36,019 nucleotides of DNA from a candidate division TA06 bacterium ADurb.Bin131 (GTDB taxonomy: Bacteria; Ratteibacteria; UBA8468; B48-G9; DTJG01): positions 1 through 36,019 of the forward strand of contig MWDQ01000052.1 in the NCBI GenBank assembly GCA_002070645.1, read 5' to 3'. The notes under the pieces were generated by a model that was not told where the DNA came from, ran no database searches, and saw only the letters and a program-made list of their open reading frames with translations. Below are positions 23,415 through 32,186 of this stretch, in pieces; the first letter of the stretch is position 1, and every line of letters starts with the position of its first letter. The translations under genes were made by a program, and so were the position numbers.

Positions 23415-25008
23415 AAAAAAGCTGCGTACCAGGATTATAGGAACATGTCTTGTTCTGGTTTTGATTTCTGCTGGGTGTAGTATCTCCCATAAGGAAAAAG
23501 CTCGACAGTATCTATCCAGGGCACTTGACGAGTTAAAAAGGAGTGTAGAGGATAATCCTTCTGATAAAAAACTCCAGGAGGAGTTCTACACCCTTGCAAA
23601 GATATATTTTGGAGAAACACAGGCAAAAGTAGAAGTTTTTCTTCTTTATCAGACAATAAATCAAGAAAATCAGGCATCAAAGATTCTTCAAGAAATTGCC
23701 ACAAGCAATTCCCAAGAAGTAACAAAATACCTCAAGGAAAAATTAGAATCAGAATATGAAGTTGACCAGCGTATTGCAATATACCGGGCACTGACATATC
23801 TTAATCCCCAGGATGCAGATTTATTCGATAAACTTGGCAGACTTTATCTCGGTACAGGCCAAAAACAAAAAGGGATTGAGTGCATTCAAAAGTCCATTGA
23901 CCTTGGCAATAGAAATCAAGAAACAATAAAGTATCTTGTCAGAGCTTATGTAAACGAAAAAAACTATGATCAGGCAATAGAATTCTTGAAAAATCTTATT
24001 GCTGAAAAAGATGATATTCAATTACATCAGCAACTAGCAGAGATATATAAAAAACAAGGGAAGAAAGATCTTTACCTTGCGGAAATAGAGAACATTTCTA
24101 AAAAAGGTGGGAAAAAATCTATCTTTCTTGCACTGAAACCAGAAAGATTTGAAAAAACCACAACTTCACCACCTCCAAAAAAACTGAGATTAGAAACAAT
24201 CGTGCTTAATGAAAAAATCAGCGTTGATCCATACAGATTTATTCTTGTTAACAAATCATCACAGGAACTTTCTGTTTATGAGTTTGATGGCCAGACAGTA
24301 AAAGAAGTCTTAAAGGTTGTATGCACAACCGGAAAAAACTGTAATGACAAACAAAAAGCTGGAGATTTTGCAACCCCGGAGGGAACCTTTCTTATAAAGA
24401 CATTTATACCTTCGTCAAAACTTGACCCAAAGTATGGTGCAGGTGCTTATGTTTTGGATTTCCCGGATTATCTCTCAACACGTCTGAATAAGTCGGGTAG
24501 TGGCATCTGGCTTCATGGTACCCCTATTGAAAGGCCTCCATATAACAGCGAGGGGTGTGTTGTAGTTAATGATAGGGACTTTCTATTACTTCAGCCATAT
24601 ATCGAGGTTGGGAAAACCTTTATTCACATATTAAAAAGCAAACAGGATATGAATCTTGCTGATATTGTTCAGGCATGGCACATCATCAAGGATTGGGAAC
24701 AATCGTGGGAATCTCTTGATATAAACAGTTATCTTTCGTATTATGATGAGAACTTCAAAAATGATGGAAAAGACAAAAGAGCGTGGGCTTCTTATAAAAA
24801 AAGGGTAAACAGCAGGAAAAAATATGTAAAAGTAGAACTTAAGGATACGCAAATAATACCGTATGGAAAAACAGATTTCGGTTATGTATTCCTTGTTGAC
24901 ACAATACAGGATTATGATTCAAATGATCTTAAAAGTACCACGAGGAAAAATATCTACCTTGTAAAAAACAATGGGGTTTTTAAAATAATAGGGGAACAAG
25001 TAAGGTAA
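23395..25008 (+). CDS. TPR lipoprotein with L,D-transpeptidase (YkuD) domain
   Basis: Up to 537 residues. A lipoprotein signal ends at ISAGC (Cys28). TPR-like helices follow (about 30-230, for example DADLFDKLGRLYLGTGQ), then a YkuD catalytic domain (about 270-415) with LHGTP (His374) and SEGCVVV (Cys388), the catalytic pair. A C-terminal NTF2-like/SnoaL-type domain (about 430-537) with WEQSWESLDINSYLSYY resembles that of Cds6-type L,D-transpeptidases. It probably makes or edits 3-3 peptidoglycan cross-links or lipoprotein-peptidoglycan links in the periplasm. The ATG at 23395 overlaps the ferredoxin gene by 20 bases; TTG at 23407 would give a more usual short basic N-terminus, MNKKKLRTR. Confidence 0.88.
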   Translation: MLYLLNKKKLRTRIIGTCLVLVLISAGCSISHKEKARQYLSRALDELKRSVEDNPSDKKLQEEFYTLAKIYFGETQAKVEVFLLYQTINQENQASKILQEIATSNSQEVTKYLKEKLESEYEVDQRIAIYRALTYLNPQDADLFDKLGRLYLGTGQKQKGIECIQKSIDLGNRNQETIKYLVRAYVNEKNYDQAIEFLKNLIAEKDDIQLHQQLAEIYKKQGKKDLYLAEIENISKKGGKKSIFLALKPERFEKTTTSPPPKKLRLETIVLNEKISVDPYRFILVNKSSQELSVYEFDGQTVKEVLKVVCTTGKNCNDKQKAGDFATPEGTFLIKTFIPSSKLDPKYGAGAYVLDFPDYLSTRLNKSGSGIWLHGTPIERPPYNSEGCVVVNDRDFLLLQPYIEVGKTFIHILKSKQDMNLADIVQAWHIIKDWEQSWESLDINSYLSYYDENFKNDGKDKRAWASYKKRVNSRKKYVKVELKDTQIIPYGKTDFGYVFLVDTIQDYDSNDLKSTTRKNIYLVKNNGVFKIIGEQVR

Positions 25009-25139
25009 CCCGGATAAATTTCACAAAGGAAGAACTACAAATTGTAAAATATCTTTTTTTTAATCCGCAAAGAACATTTTTTATCCCTGAATTTGTTGTT
25101 AATTTTCAAGAACATCCTGCAAATAATTCAGTATTAAGA

Positions 25140-26009
25140 TTACTTGACCCTTAAAATACAATCCATATACACCAGATTTTTGTTTTGTATTTTTTTTATA
25201 AATTCAGAGGTATACCTATCCCTGTAACCAGAAATAAATCTATTAGTCCCAAAAAATCTATTTATCCCTATCATAGATATCTCTCTGATATATTTACCAT
25301 ATATACCAGCAAGAACACCGAGAAATGATTTATCCTCTATGTTTTTAACAAATTTTAATACAATGCCTGAATTATTTTTTATAAGAATATATTCAGAGAT
25401 ATCTTTACTTTCATTTATTTTTTTAATTTTCCAACTGGAGAATGTCTTCTGAAAAAAATCCATATAATAATTCCTACCTCCAATCTTTCCCGCAGAAACA
25501 ACAATGTTTTCAAAGGTTTTGCAGTAGTTCAGGATTATTTTTTCAAACTGAAGATAGTTCATATAGTCCTTTCTCAATTTCTTCCTGCAAAGGTTATTAA
25601 ACTCCTTTACGCAGGTAATCTGCGAATAAATGGATTTTATCGTAATATTTTGTTTATTCAAAAAATCATAAAGATATTCAGTATAACTGTTTATTTGATC
25701 AATAGAGGTCTTCATTGGAACCTGTGGTAGATTATTCAGACATATTTGTTCTTTCGGACATTTTATATCATTTGATTGCTTAAAAAGATCGAGAGCCGTT
25801 GAAGGAAATTTTTTGAATGTAATCTTAAAAAGGGAAAGCGCAATTTTTTCGATGGTAGCAAATTTTTTGTAGGATGAAAACAATTTTTTACTATCAACTA
25901 TATCCTCTGGCCATCCATTGTCTATATCTGATGTACCAGCAATTCCTGTGGTAATTAATGGACCAAGAGTAGGTCCATAGCCATTTTCATCAATGGAAAC
26001 ATATATCAT
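25140..26009 (-). CDS. RNase HII-like protein, divergent
   Basis: A 289-residue protein. The N-terminus SIDENGYGPTLGPLI (Asp7, Glu8) and VDSKKLF (Asp39) match the RNase HII signatures IDEAGRGPxxGPLV and DSKKLS. AGKIGGRNYYMDFF and FFGTNRFISGYRDRY follow, in place of the family's ADAKYP and SYGxxKGYG-like segments. This suggests an RNase H-fold nuclease, but with an insert and unusual later motifs, so it is a distinct relative rather than a standard RnhB. The gene is noticeably AT-rich. It follows the 110-residue gene by six bases and is probably co-transcribed with it. Confidence 0.65.
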   Translation of the reverse strand: MIYVSIDENGYGPTLGPLITTGIAGTSDIDNGWPEDIVDSKKLFSSYKKFATIEKIALSLFKITFKKFPSTALDLFKQSNDIKCPKEQICLNNLPQVPMKTSIDQINSYTEYLYDFLNKQNITIKSIYSQITCVKEFNNLCRKKLRKDYMNYLQFEKIILNYCKTFENIVVSAGKIGGRNYYMDFFQKTFSSWKIKKINESKDISEYILIKNNSGIVLKFVKNIEDKSFLGVLAGIYGKYIREISMIGINRFFGTNRFISGYRDRYTSEFIKKIQNKNLVYMDCILRVK

Positions 26010-26015
26010 TATGAA

Positions 26016-26348
26016 TCAGATTTCGCCTATACTGGTGTGTGGACCACCTTTAACCTTTACAAAGTATCTGAATCCAATCTCTTCAACCTCGATGTTGAAG
26101 ACATCAAAATCATCAGGCAATAACCTTATGTGGGATACATTGTCCCTCGGAATTATAAGAGTACGGACATCTTTATCAATATCAACAGGGTTAATCTTAC
26201 CTTTTGAAATAATAATTCCTTTTCCGTCAACTATTACCCAGTTCTCAGTAAACTTGATAACCTTTCCAATAAAAACCCATAATCTTTGTTCCTCAAAAAA
26301 CTTCTTATACCTTATCTTCACCATTTTACCTGTAAGTTCTTCAATCAT
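26016..26348 (-). CDS. Conserved-looking small protein of unknown function, 110 residues
   Basis: I do not recognise the family. The sequence has alternating short beta strands (GKMVKIRYKKF, LWVFIGKVIKFTENWVIVDGKG, VRTLIIPRDNVSHIRLLP) that look like a small beta-barrel of SH3/Sm type; this is inference. There are no cysteines, signal or membrane helix. AAAGGAGGG sits at good distance from the ATG, and an extended -10 lies upstream. It is the first gene of a pair with the RNase HII-like gene, so a nucleic-acid role is plausible. Confidence 0.75.
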   Translation of the reverse strand: MIEELTGKMVKIRYKKFFEEQRLWVFIGKVIKFTENWVIVDGKGIIISKGKINPVDIDKDVRTLIIPRDNVSHIRLLPDDFDVFNIEVEEIGFRYFVKVKGGPHTSIGEI

Positions 26349-26382
26349 AATAGTCCCTCCTTTGTTTAGAATCGATAAACAT

Positions 26383-26391
26383 ATTATAGCA
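26383..26391 (-). promoter_or_regulatory. Extended -10 for the small protein/RNase HII-like pair
   Basis: On the minus strand TGCTATAAT (26391 to 26383) is a perfect extended -10, about 35 bases before the ATG, with a strong Shine-Dalgarno between. Confidence 0.6.
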
Positions 26392-26403
26392 TCCTTTATA
26401 CCT

Positions 26404-27366
26404 TCAACAGTTCATCAAAAATGTAAGCCAGCAGGGTATTGTTAAAAGTGAAAACAGATGTGTTGTCAGAACTGTAGAAGAAGCAAAATATGTATCTGCG
26501 TCGTATGTTTCACTCAGTATAATGCTGACTATTGCTGCTGGCATAACAGAAACAATCGCCAGAACCATAAATACCTCATATGAAACAGGAAGTACTGTAA
26601 GAATTGCACAGGCAGCAGCAGGTATAAGAATAAGACGCAAAAAATCAGTCCATAACTGTGCGCGTGTCTTTATATGCTTCATTGAAATATTATATATCCT
26701 TCCACCTGCTGTAAACAATGCAAGGGGTACAGATGCCTGCCCGAAGATATCAATAGCACTATTAATGCTCAACAATATTTCTTTTAATATGCTATTTGTT
26801 AAAATCTGCGAAGCACCAAAATTATCTCTAATAAAAACAATTAAGATTGAAAAAATCAGCGCAAATATCGGTGCATTTATAAGATTCTTTAGATTTTTCT
26901 TTCCAATATGATTTCCGGTTAATCCGAGAATTCCTATTGTCCATACAGAAATCTCAGAACCAAGACTTGAAAATATAAGAAATCCCACCCCTTTACTTCC
27001 ATAAAGCATTGCGATGATTGGCAAAGGTAAAAAAACATAGTTGTTTATTGTGCATTGAAATAAAAAAGTATTTTTCTGTTTTTCGCTTTCAAATTCGAGA
27101 AATCTTGAAAATAATATTCCAATAAAATATCCAACACTCATTATCAATACTGTACCCACTGGAAGAGTCCAGTTAGAAATCAATGATTTAACTGTAAAGT
27201 TTGAAGTAATAGAGGATATGATAAGAGCAGGATAGAAAAAATTTGTGATACAACGAGCCATAGAACTTATTGCATTATCTGTTAAAACCAATAGTTTCCG
27301 TGCAGCAGTTCCGGCAAATATAATAAGAAAAATCGAAAGTATTCTCGTGAAAATGTGAAAAAACAT
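26404..27366 (-). CDS. AEC-family (auxin efflux carrier type) transporter
   Basis: About 320 residues with roughly ten transmembrane helices in two halves. The N-terminal pattern LIIFAGTAARKLLVLTDNAI and TNFFYPALIISSI, the mid-protein QCTINNYVFLPLPI, and the C-terminal half with SVMPAAIVSIILSETYDAD fit the AEC family, which moves organic anions such as malate in bacteria. The start is placed at ATG 27366 because GGAGTGAG lies eight bases upstream; a GTG at 27378 would overlap that ribosome site. Its substrate is unknown. It is not clearly coupled to either neighbour. Confidence 0.85.
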   Translation of the reverse strand: MFFHIFTRILSIFLIIFAGTAARKLLVLTDNAISSMARCITNFFYPALIISSITSNFTVKSLISNWTLPVGTVLIMSVGYFIGILFSRFLEFESEKQKNTFLFQCTINNYVFLPLPIIAMLYGSKGVGFLIFSSLGSEISVWTIGILGLTGNHIGKKNLKNLINAPIFALIFSILIVFIRDNFGASQILTNSILKEILLSINSAIDIFGQASVPLALFTAGGRIYNISMKHIKTRAQLWTDFLRLILIPAAACAILTVLPVSYEVFMVLAIVSVMPAAIVSIILSETYDADTYFASSTVLTTHLFSLLTIPCWLTFLMNC

Positions 27367-27516
27367 AGAAATACTCACTCCAAAAAGGATTTAATCTTTG
27401 TTTTTTACTTTTGTTTTATATTCCAGCATATCCTCAGAATAATACGAGGAAGTATCATAATACAGTATCCTGTTAGATACTAATAAAAACAGTTTTCATA
27501 TGGTATTGGAAGTAAT

Positions 27517-28605
27517 TCAATGTATTATTTTTTCGCAGGTTTCAAACATTTTTTCGAGATAATAAAGGTAGTTATCAAGTGAAACATCAGGTGGGATGCT
27601 GTGGTCAGTATGAGGAATATAACCACCTTCTTCAATCAAAGGAGTAATTCTTTTTATTTCTTCATCAATTGCTTTTCTGCCATTTGCAATGGATCTTTTA
27701 TCCACACCACCCCATATTCTTAAGTTTTTACCATACTTTTCCCTAACCTTAATAACATCCATTCCTGCCTGGACCTCAAAAGGATAAAGAAAATTCAGGC
27801 CTGCATCAAGCCACACAGGAATAAGCGAATCAATGTATCCATCACTATCAAGACCAATGAACTTTACCCCGCGGTTATTCAGAAAATCAACAACCCTTCT
27901 ATATCTCGGAAACATAAATCTTCTAACCATTTCAGGTGATATTAAAGGCCCACTTTTATGTGCCATATCCTCCCAGAAGCCAAATCCATCAATAGAAATT
28001 ACATCAAGTATCTGGCTCATCATTGAGATTATAAAATCAGCATTTGCATCCATCATCTCCTCAAGGAATACTGTATCATCATAAAAAAGCATACATAGTT
28101 TTTCAATGCCCACTAAATTTCTTAATGGACCAAAAAATCCACCCCATCTATCTGAAATTATAATAAATGGAAATGGTTTCAGACGGGCTTCTTTTAGAAA
28201 ATTCTTCCAGTCAGGACATATTCTTTTTTCAAGATCTGGAACCATTCTTTCTTTCCAGAATTTTCTAAAGTCCTGCCTTGTTTCAACAGGAAACCTTACA
28301 AATTGTGGCATTGAACTGTAAGGATTATCTTTTCTCTCCCTCATAAGAATGCCTTCATGGTTTATGTAAAGGATGTGTCTGTCTGTTTCTTCAATGATTT
28401 TTCGTTCAAAAGGAGGGTCTGGAAAAAACCAGTGGTTAAATGATTGTCTTATGTCTGCTTTTCCATTAAGGTCAATCTTATCAAAATCAGGTCTTTCTTT
28501 TTTCCATCTTTCGAGTGTTTCAGGCCATGCTCCCCACGCCCAGAACATAGCCCTATCTCTGGGATTATATTCCATTGTTGCGTAAAATCTTTCTATCTCA
28601 TTCAT
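27517..28605 (-). CDS. UroD-like protein in the DegT/Fe-ADH operon
   Basis: A 362-residue URO-D superfamily TIM barrel. It opens MNEIERFYATMEYNPRDRA and has SDRWGGFFGPLRNLVG in the centre. The MtaA-type HxCG metal motif reads LDSDG, and the C-terminal motif is HTDHSIPPD, so the cysteines of the zinc site are absent. It aligns in key motifs with the 20240-21394 protein (DxDG, xDHxIPPD). It is the last gene of a three-gene minus-strand operon, starting four bases after the aminotransferase stop. Function unknown; not a heme enzyme. Confidence 0.78.
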   Translation of the reverse strand: MNEIERFYATMEYNPRDRAMFWAWGAWPETLERWKKERPDFDKIDLNGKADIRQSFNHWFFPDPPFERKIIEETDRHILYINHEGILMRERKDNPYSSMPQFVRFPVETRQDFRKFWKERMVPDLEKRICPDWKNFLKEARLKPFPFIIISDRWGGFFGPLRNLVGIEKLCMLFYDDTVFLEEMMDANADFIISMMSQILDVISIDGFGFWEDMAHKSGPLISPEMVRRFMFPRYRRVVDFLNNRGVKFIGLDSDGYIDSLIPVWLDAGLNFLYPFEVQAGMDVIKVREKYGKNLRIWGGVDKRSIANGRKAIDEEIKRITPLIEEGGYIPHTDHSIPPDVSLDNYLYYLEKMFETCEKIIH

Positions 28606-28608
28606 TTT

Positions 28609-29727
28609 TCAAAACATTTTACATATCTTATCGAGGGTATCAGCAATTTTTTCTGCATCCATCTTTATCAGTATATCAATGACAACCATTCTTTCAAGGA
28701 TTTCTCTGCTTTTCTCAAATTGCCTATTTGTTTGAACACTTTCAATGTTTGCGACAAAATGCCAGTAATTCATAATTCCTGGTGTTATGCTATTTTCCTT
28801 CATCTTTTCCTTAAATCTTTCAGCCATTTTCACATCAGGAAGGAAGAATGCGAGAAACGTAGCAATCTCGCCGTCTTCATCATAATGTTTTCTGAACTTA
28901 ATAAAATCATGTCTTGAAAGAACCTGTTTTATTAGTGCCTTATTTTTCTTATGGTTTTTGATTATTGAAGGAAGTTTTTCAATCTGTGCAAGCCCCAGTG
29001 CACCTTGCATCTCATTCATCCTGAAATTTGTGCCTTTTCTCATTCTTTTTTCAACACCCCTGGCAACATCTGACCTGTGCGGATGACCATGGTCATGGTA
29101 CCAATCCGCCTGTTTATAGAGATCTTCGTCATCTGTTACAACCATTCCACCTTCACCTGTTGTAAGAACCTTTACATAATCAAAACTAAAGCAGCCATAC
29201 TTTCCAAAGGTCCCGAGTTTTTTCCCTTTATATTCTGCACCTGTTGCCTGGCAAGCATCCTCAATAACTGGAAGGTTAAACTGGTTTGATGCCGCCATTA
29301 TTCCTGACATATCACATGCACTACCCATCATATGAACAGGTAAAACTGCAGAGGTTTGTTTATCTATCTGGCTTTCAATGTCCTGAACTGAAATATTCAA
29401 ACTCTCGTCTATCTCGCAAAGAACAGGTATTAATCCTGCTTCTTCAATTGATTCAATCGTAGCGACAAAAGTAAAACATGGAGTAAGAACCTTTGTTTTT
29501 TCCGGGAGGTTTAACCCTTTAAGGGCTGTTTTCAAAGCCGCAGTACCAGAGCTTACTCCGAGTGCATAAAGAGAACCAGTATATGCAGCAAATTCTTTTT
29601 CAAATTGAACAACCTTGAAAACACCCTTTCTTTGATCTTCAAACCCATATCTAAAGAGTACCCCTGTTTTCAAAACTTCTGCTACCTGTTGAATTTCTTC
29701 TTCTCCAAATACTTCCCTTCCTGGCAT
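28609..29727 (-). CDS. DegT/DnrJ/EryC1/StrS-family PLP aminotransferase
   Basis: A 372-residue fold-type I PLP enzyme. GVSSGTAALKTALKG binds phosphate, IEDACQATGA carries the ring-contacting Asp158, and GCFSFDYVKVLTTGEGG carries the Schiff-base Lys186. The family usually transaminates keto-sugars, often nucleotide-linked; AHBA-synthase and scyllo-inosose aminotransferase relatives also belong here. No nucleotide-sugar genes are in the window. AAGGAGAT seven bases before the ATG supports the start. It sits between the Fe-ADH and UroD-like genes, with gaps of 18 and 3 bases. Confidence 0.88.
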   Translation of the reverse strand: MPGREVFGEEEIQQVAEVLKTGVLFRYGFEDQRKGVFKVVQFEKEFAAYTGSLYALGVSSGTAALKTALKGLNLPEKTKVLTPCFTFVATIESIEEAGLIPVLCEIDESLNISVQDIESQIDKQTSAVLPVHMMGSACDMSGIMAASNQFNLPVIEDACQATGAEYKGKKLGTFGKYGCFSFDYVKVLTTGEGGMVVTDDEDLYKQADWYHDHGHPHRSDVARGVEKRMRKGTNFRMNEMQGALGLAQIEKLPSIIKNHKKNKALIKQVLSRHDFIKFRKHYDEDGEIATFLAFFLPDVKMAERFKEKMKENSITPGIMNYWHFVANIESVQTNRQFEKSREILERMVVIDILIKMDAEKIADTLDKICKMF

Positions 29728-29745
29728 TTTCTATCTCCTTTTTGA

Positions 29746-30885
29746 TTAAAAAGCAGACTGATAAATTTTTATGATATCCTGATCTGTGATGGGGGTTGGA
29801 TGGTTTCCGAGTGGAACCTTTACCTGCATTGCGCCCTCAACAAGTTGCATAATAGCGCTTTGAGGTATATTGACTTCACTCAGTTTTGATGGAATACTGA
29901 GGGATTTTTCAAATTCTTTAAGTGTATCTATAAAGGATTGAGCATCAATTTTTTTGCCAGTCAATTCTGTGGCTATATCTTCTATTTCTGTTTGTGTGTA
30001 TGGAAGGGTGGATTGTAGAACATAGGGAAGCAACAATGCATTACCAATTCCATGACCAATGCCAAATAACCCTCCAAGTGGATAAGAAAGAGAATGTACA
30101 GCAGTTACCCCTGCATTTACAAGTCCAACTCCTGCAAGAAAACTTGCGTGAAGCATATCCTGTCGTGCCTGGATATTTTCAGGTTTCTCAAATGCTACAG
30201 GAAGGTTTTTCCATATGAGTTTCATTGCTGCCATTGATATTGGCCTTGTGAAAAAATTTGCCTGCTTTGAGAGATAACTTTCAATCGCATGACAGAAGGC
30301 GTCCATTCCTGTTGATGCAGTAGGACCTTTTGGTAAACTCAAACTCAGAACAGGGTCGAGAATTGCTGCTTCAGGGAACAGATAACTACTGTTGATACCT
30401 GCCTTTTGTTTTTCATAAGCCCTGATAAAAACAGCAGTAAGAGTTACCTCGCTTCCAGTGCCTGCAGTTGTTGGTACCATTATTTTACAAACAGATGGAT
30501 TTTTAACCTTGTCTGCGCCCTGGTAATCCTCAACCCTACCAGGATTTTTAAGAAGCACTGCAACTGCTTTTGCAGTATCAAGTGTACTTCCACCACCTAT
30601 TCCAATAGTAATATCACAGTTGTTTTTCCTTGCGATTTCGGCACACTCATTTCCCATGTCAGTTGTTGGTTCAGGTAAAACCCTGTCATATACTACGGGG
30701 CGAATACCAGAAATCTCAAGAATCTTAATGGTTTTTTCCTTTATATCTGTTTTCCTGGCAAGTGATTCATCTATTGCAACAAAAGCACAACTACCATTGA
30801 GATTTTTCGCAATTTCACCGAGTTTCTCAAAACTTCCCTTTCCATCAAAAACCTCTGGAGCACAGCAAAATTTGAATTTTTTCAT
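29746..30885 (-). CDS. Iron-containing alcohol dehydrogenase
   Basis: A 379-residue group III dehydrogenase. NAD-binding GIGGGSTLDTAK, PTTAGTGSEVT, and the metal ligands Asp195, His199 (GMDAFCHAIES), His264 (AVHSLSYPLGG) and His278 (GIGHGIGNA) are all present, so it should be active on an alcohol or an aldehyde/ketone. It is the first gene of the operon with the DegT aminotransferase and UroD-like genes. A matching reading is oxidation of a polyol followed by transamination of the ketone, which is inference. A consensus promoter places the transcript start at or next to the ATG. Confidence 0.9.
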   Translation of the reverse strand: MKKFKFCCAPEVFDGKGSFEKLGEIAKNLNGSCAFVAIDESLARKTDIKEKTIKILEISGIRPVVYDRVLPEPTTDMGNECAEIARKNNCDITIGIGGGSTLDTAKAVAVLLKNPGRVEDYQGADKVKNPSVCKIMVPTTAGTGSEVTLTAVFIRAYEKQKAGINSSYLFPEAAILDPVLSLSLPKGPTASTGMDAFCHAIESYLSKQANFFTRPISMAAMKLIWKNLPVAFEKPENIQARQDMLHASFLAGVGLVNAGVTAVHSLSYPLGGLFGIGHGIGNALLLPYVLQSTLPYTQTEIEDIATELTGKKIDAQSFIDTLKEFEKSLSIPSKLSEVNIPQSAIMQLVEGAMQVKVPLGNHPTPITDQDIIKIYQSAF

Positions 30886-30893
30886 AGTGCTTA

Positions 30894-30922
30894 ATTTAAC
30901 CTGATTTTCCCATTTCTGTCAA
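30894..30922 (-). promoter_or_regulatory. Promoter of the Fe-ADH operon, near-leaderless layout
   Basis: On the minus strand TTGACA (30922-30917), a 17-base spacer and TTAAAT (30899-30894). The ATG starts at 30885, eight bases after the -10. No Shine-Dalgarno is visible. Confidence 0.7.
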
Positions 30923-31045
30923 TTTTTTTCTTTTTTTTATCATTTTTTTATTGCCAGATATGATTCTGGAATCAACCCCCGAGGTGCTCACTACATCCTT
31001 AATTCAAATTATAAAAAGTCAAAGTGTAGATTGTAAGATTATCGT

Positions 31046-32092
31046 TTAATTTATCTCTCTGTCATCAGGAAAAAGGAGATTACCCGGAATTTTACAATCC
31101 TTTGTTTTCTGTTGATCATTAAGAGAGTTTCTTTCCCAAAATACACCATTAATATATCCCTGAATTGATTTATCTCTATCAGCCATTTCTAATCTTTTTT
31201 CAGAAAGACAACAGTAAAACTCATCTATTTCTACACCTGCATATCTCCTGTTAAGTTTTCTGGCTACAACAGAGGTTGTACCTGAACCGAGAAATGGGTC
31301 AAAAACAAAATCACCTATCTTTGAACTTGCAAGTATGATTTTTGCCAGTAGTTTTTCTGGTTTCTGGGTTGGATGGTCTGTGTTTTCTGACATTGACCAG
31401 AATGGAACAGTTAAATCTGTCCAGAGATTTGAAGGATAGGTAAGTCGATAATTTCCATTTTCTTCTTTTGACCAGTCCTTTGGATTTCCTTTTGCATCTC
31501 TATAGGGGGCGACTACCCTGCGTTTTAGCATCACTGCATCAGGATTAAATACAAACCTATCTGAAACAGTGCCAAACCATATATCTTCTGAGCAATTCTT
31601 CCAGTTGGTTCTTGCCCCCCTGCCTTTTTCTCGTTCCCATGTGATTCTATTGCGTACCTTAAAATACCTGGACATAACCCGAAATATTGCACTCGAAGAT
31701 TTCCAATCACAACAAATATAAACTGAAGCAGTTGTTTTTAAGATTTTACATAAAGGTCCAAGCCAAGAATCAATCCATTCCTCATATTTATCAGAAGGCA
31801 TTTCTTTGAACCTGCTAAAATTAAATTGTTTTGTGAGATTGTAGGGTGGATCAATAAAAAGCAAATCTACAAATTTTTCTGGCAAAAATTCTAGGGTTTT
31901 GAATAAATCAAAATAAATAGTTTTATTTGTAATTTCTTCCACACTCATTGTTTTTTCAGGAATAATAAGTTTATTTTTTAGACGAAAAATATCTTGGTTT
32001 GTAAGGATAATAGTATGGTTTCGTTGCGCCCTAATTTTTTCTTTGGTTATGTTTTTCATCAGTAAAAAGTAGTGTATTGGAATTTTTATCAT
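31046..32092 (-). CDS. Site-specific DNA methyltransferase, class beta (N4-cytosine/N6-adenine)
   Basis: Up to 348 residues. The catalytic DPPY motif (81-84, FIDPPYNLT) comes before the S-adenosylmethionine motif FDPFLGSGTT (264-273), the order of class beta enzymes. HPTQKPEKLL just before it is also typical. The segment between carries the presumed target-recognition region. No restriction endonuclease is adjacent, so it looks like an orphan methyltransferase. The start is uncertain: ATG 32092, or an internal ATG at codon 12; no clear ribosome site helps. Confidence 0.9.
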   Translation of the reverse strand: MIKIPIHYFLLMKNITKEKIRAQRNHTIILTNQDIFRLKNKLIIPEKTMSVEEITNKTIYFDLFKTLEFLPEKFVDLLFIDPPYNLTKQFNFSRFKEMPSDKYEEWIDSWLGPLCKILKTTASVYICCDWKSSSAIFRVMSRYFKVRNRITWEREKGRGARTNWKNCSEDIWFGTVSDRFVFNPDAVMLKRRVVAPYRDAKGNPKDWSKEENGNYRLTYPSNLWTDLTVPFWSMSENTDHPTQKPEKLLAKIILASSKIGDFVFDPFLGSGTTSVVARKLNRRYAGVEIDEFYCCLSEKRLEMADRDKSIQGYINGVFWERNSLNDQQKTKDCKIPGNLLFPDDREIN

Positions 32093-32186
32093 ACTGAAAA
32101 ATCATGCGACAAAAAATATCCATAGATGGAACAGAAAAAGACAATAATATTCTTTTTGTTCCTGTTTCAATTACAGGAGGAACAAA

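Noticed and set aside
30957..30972. Terminator hairpin CCAGA/TCTGG after the methyltransferase gene
   Set aside because: Only five pairs and no U-tract follows in the needed orientation.
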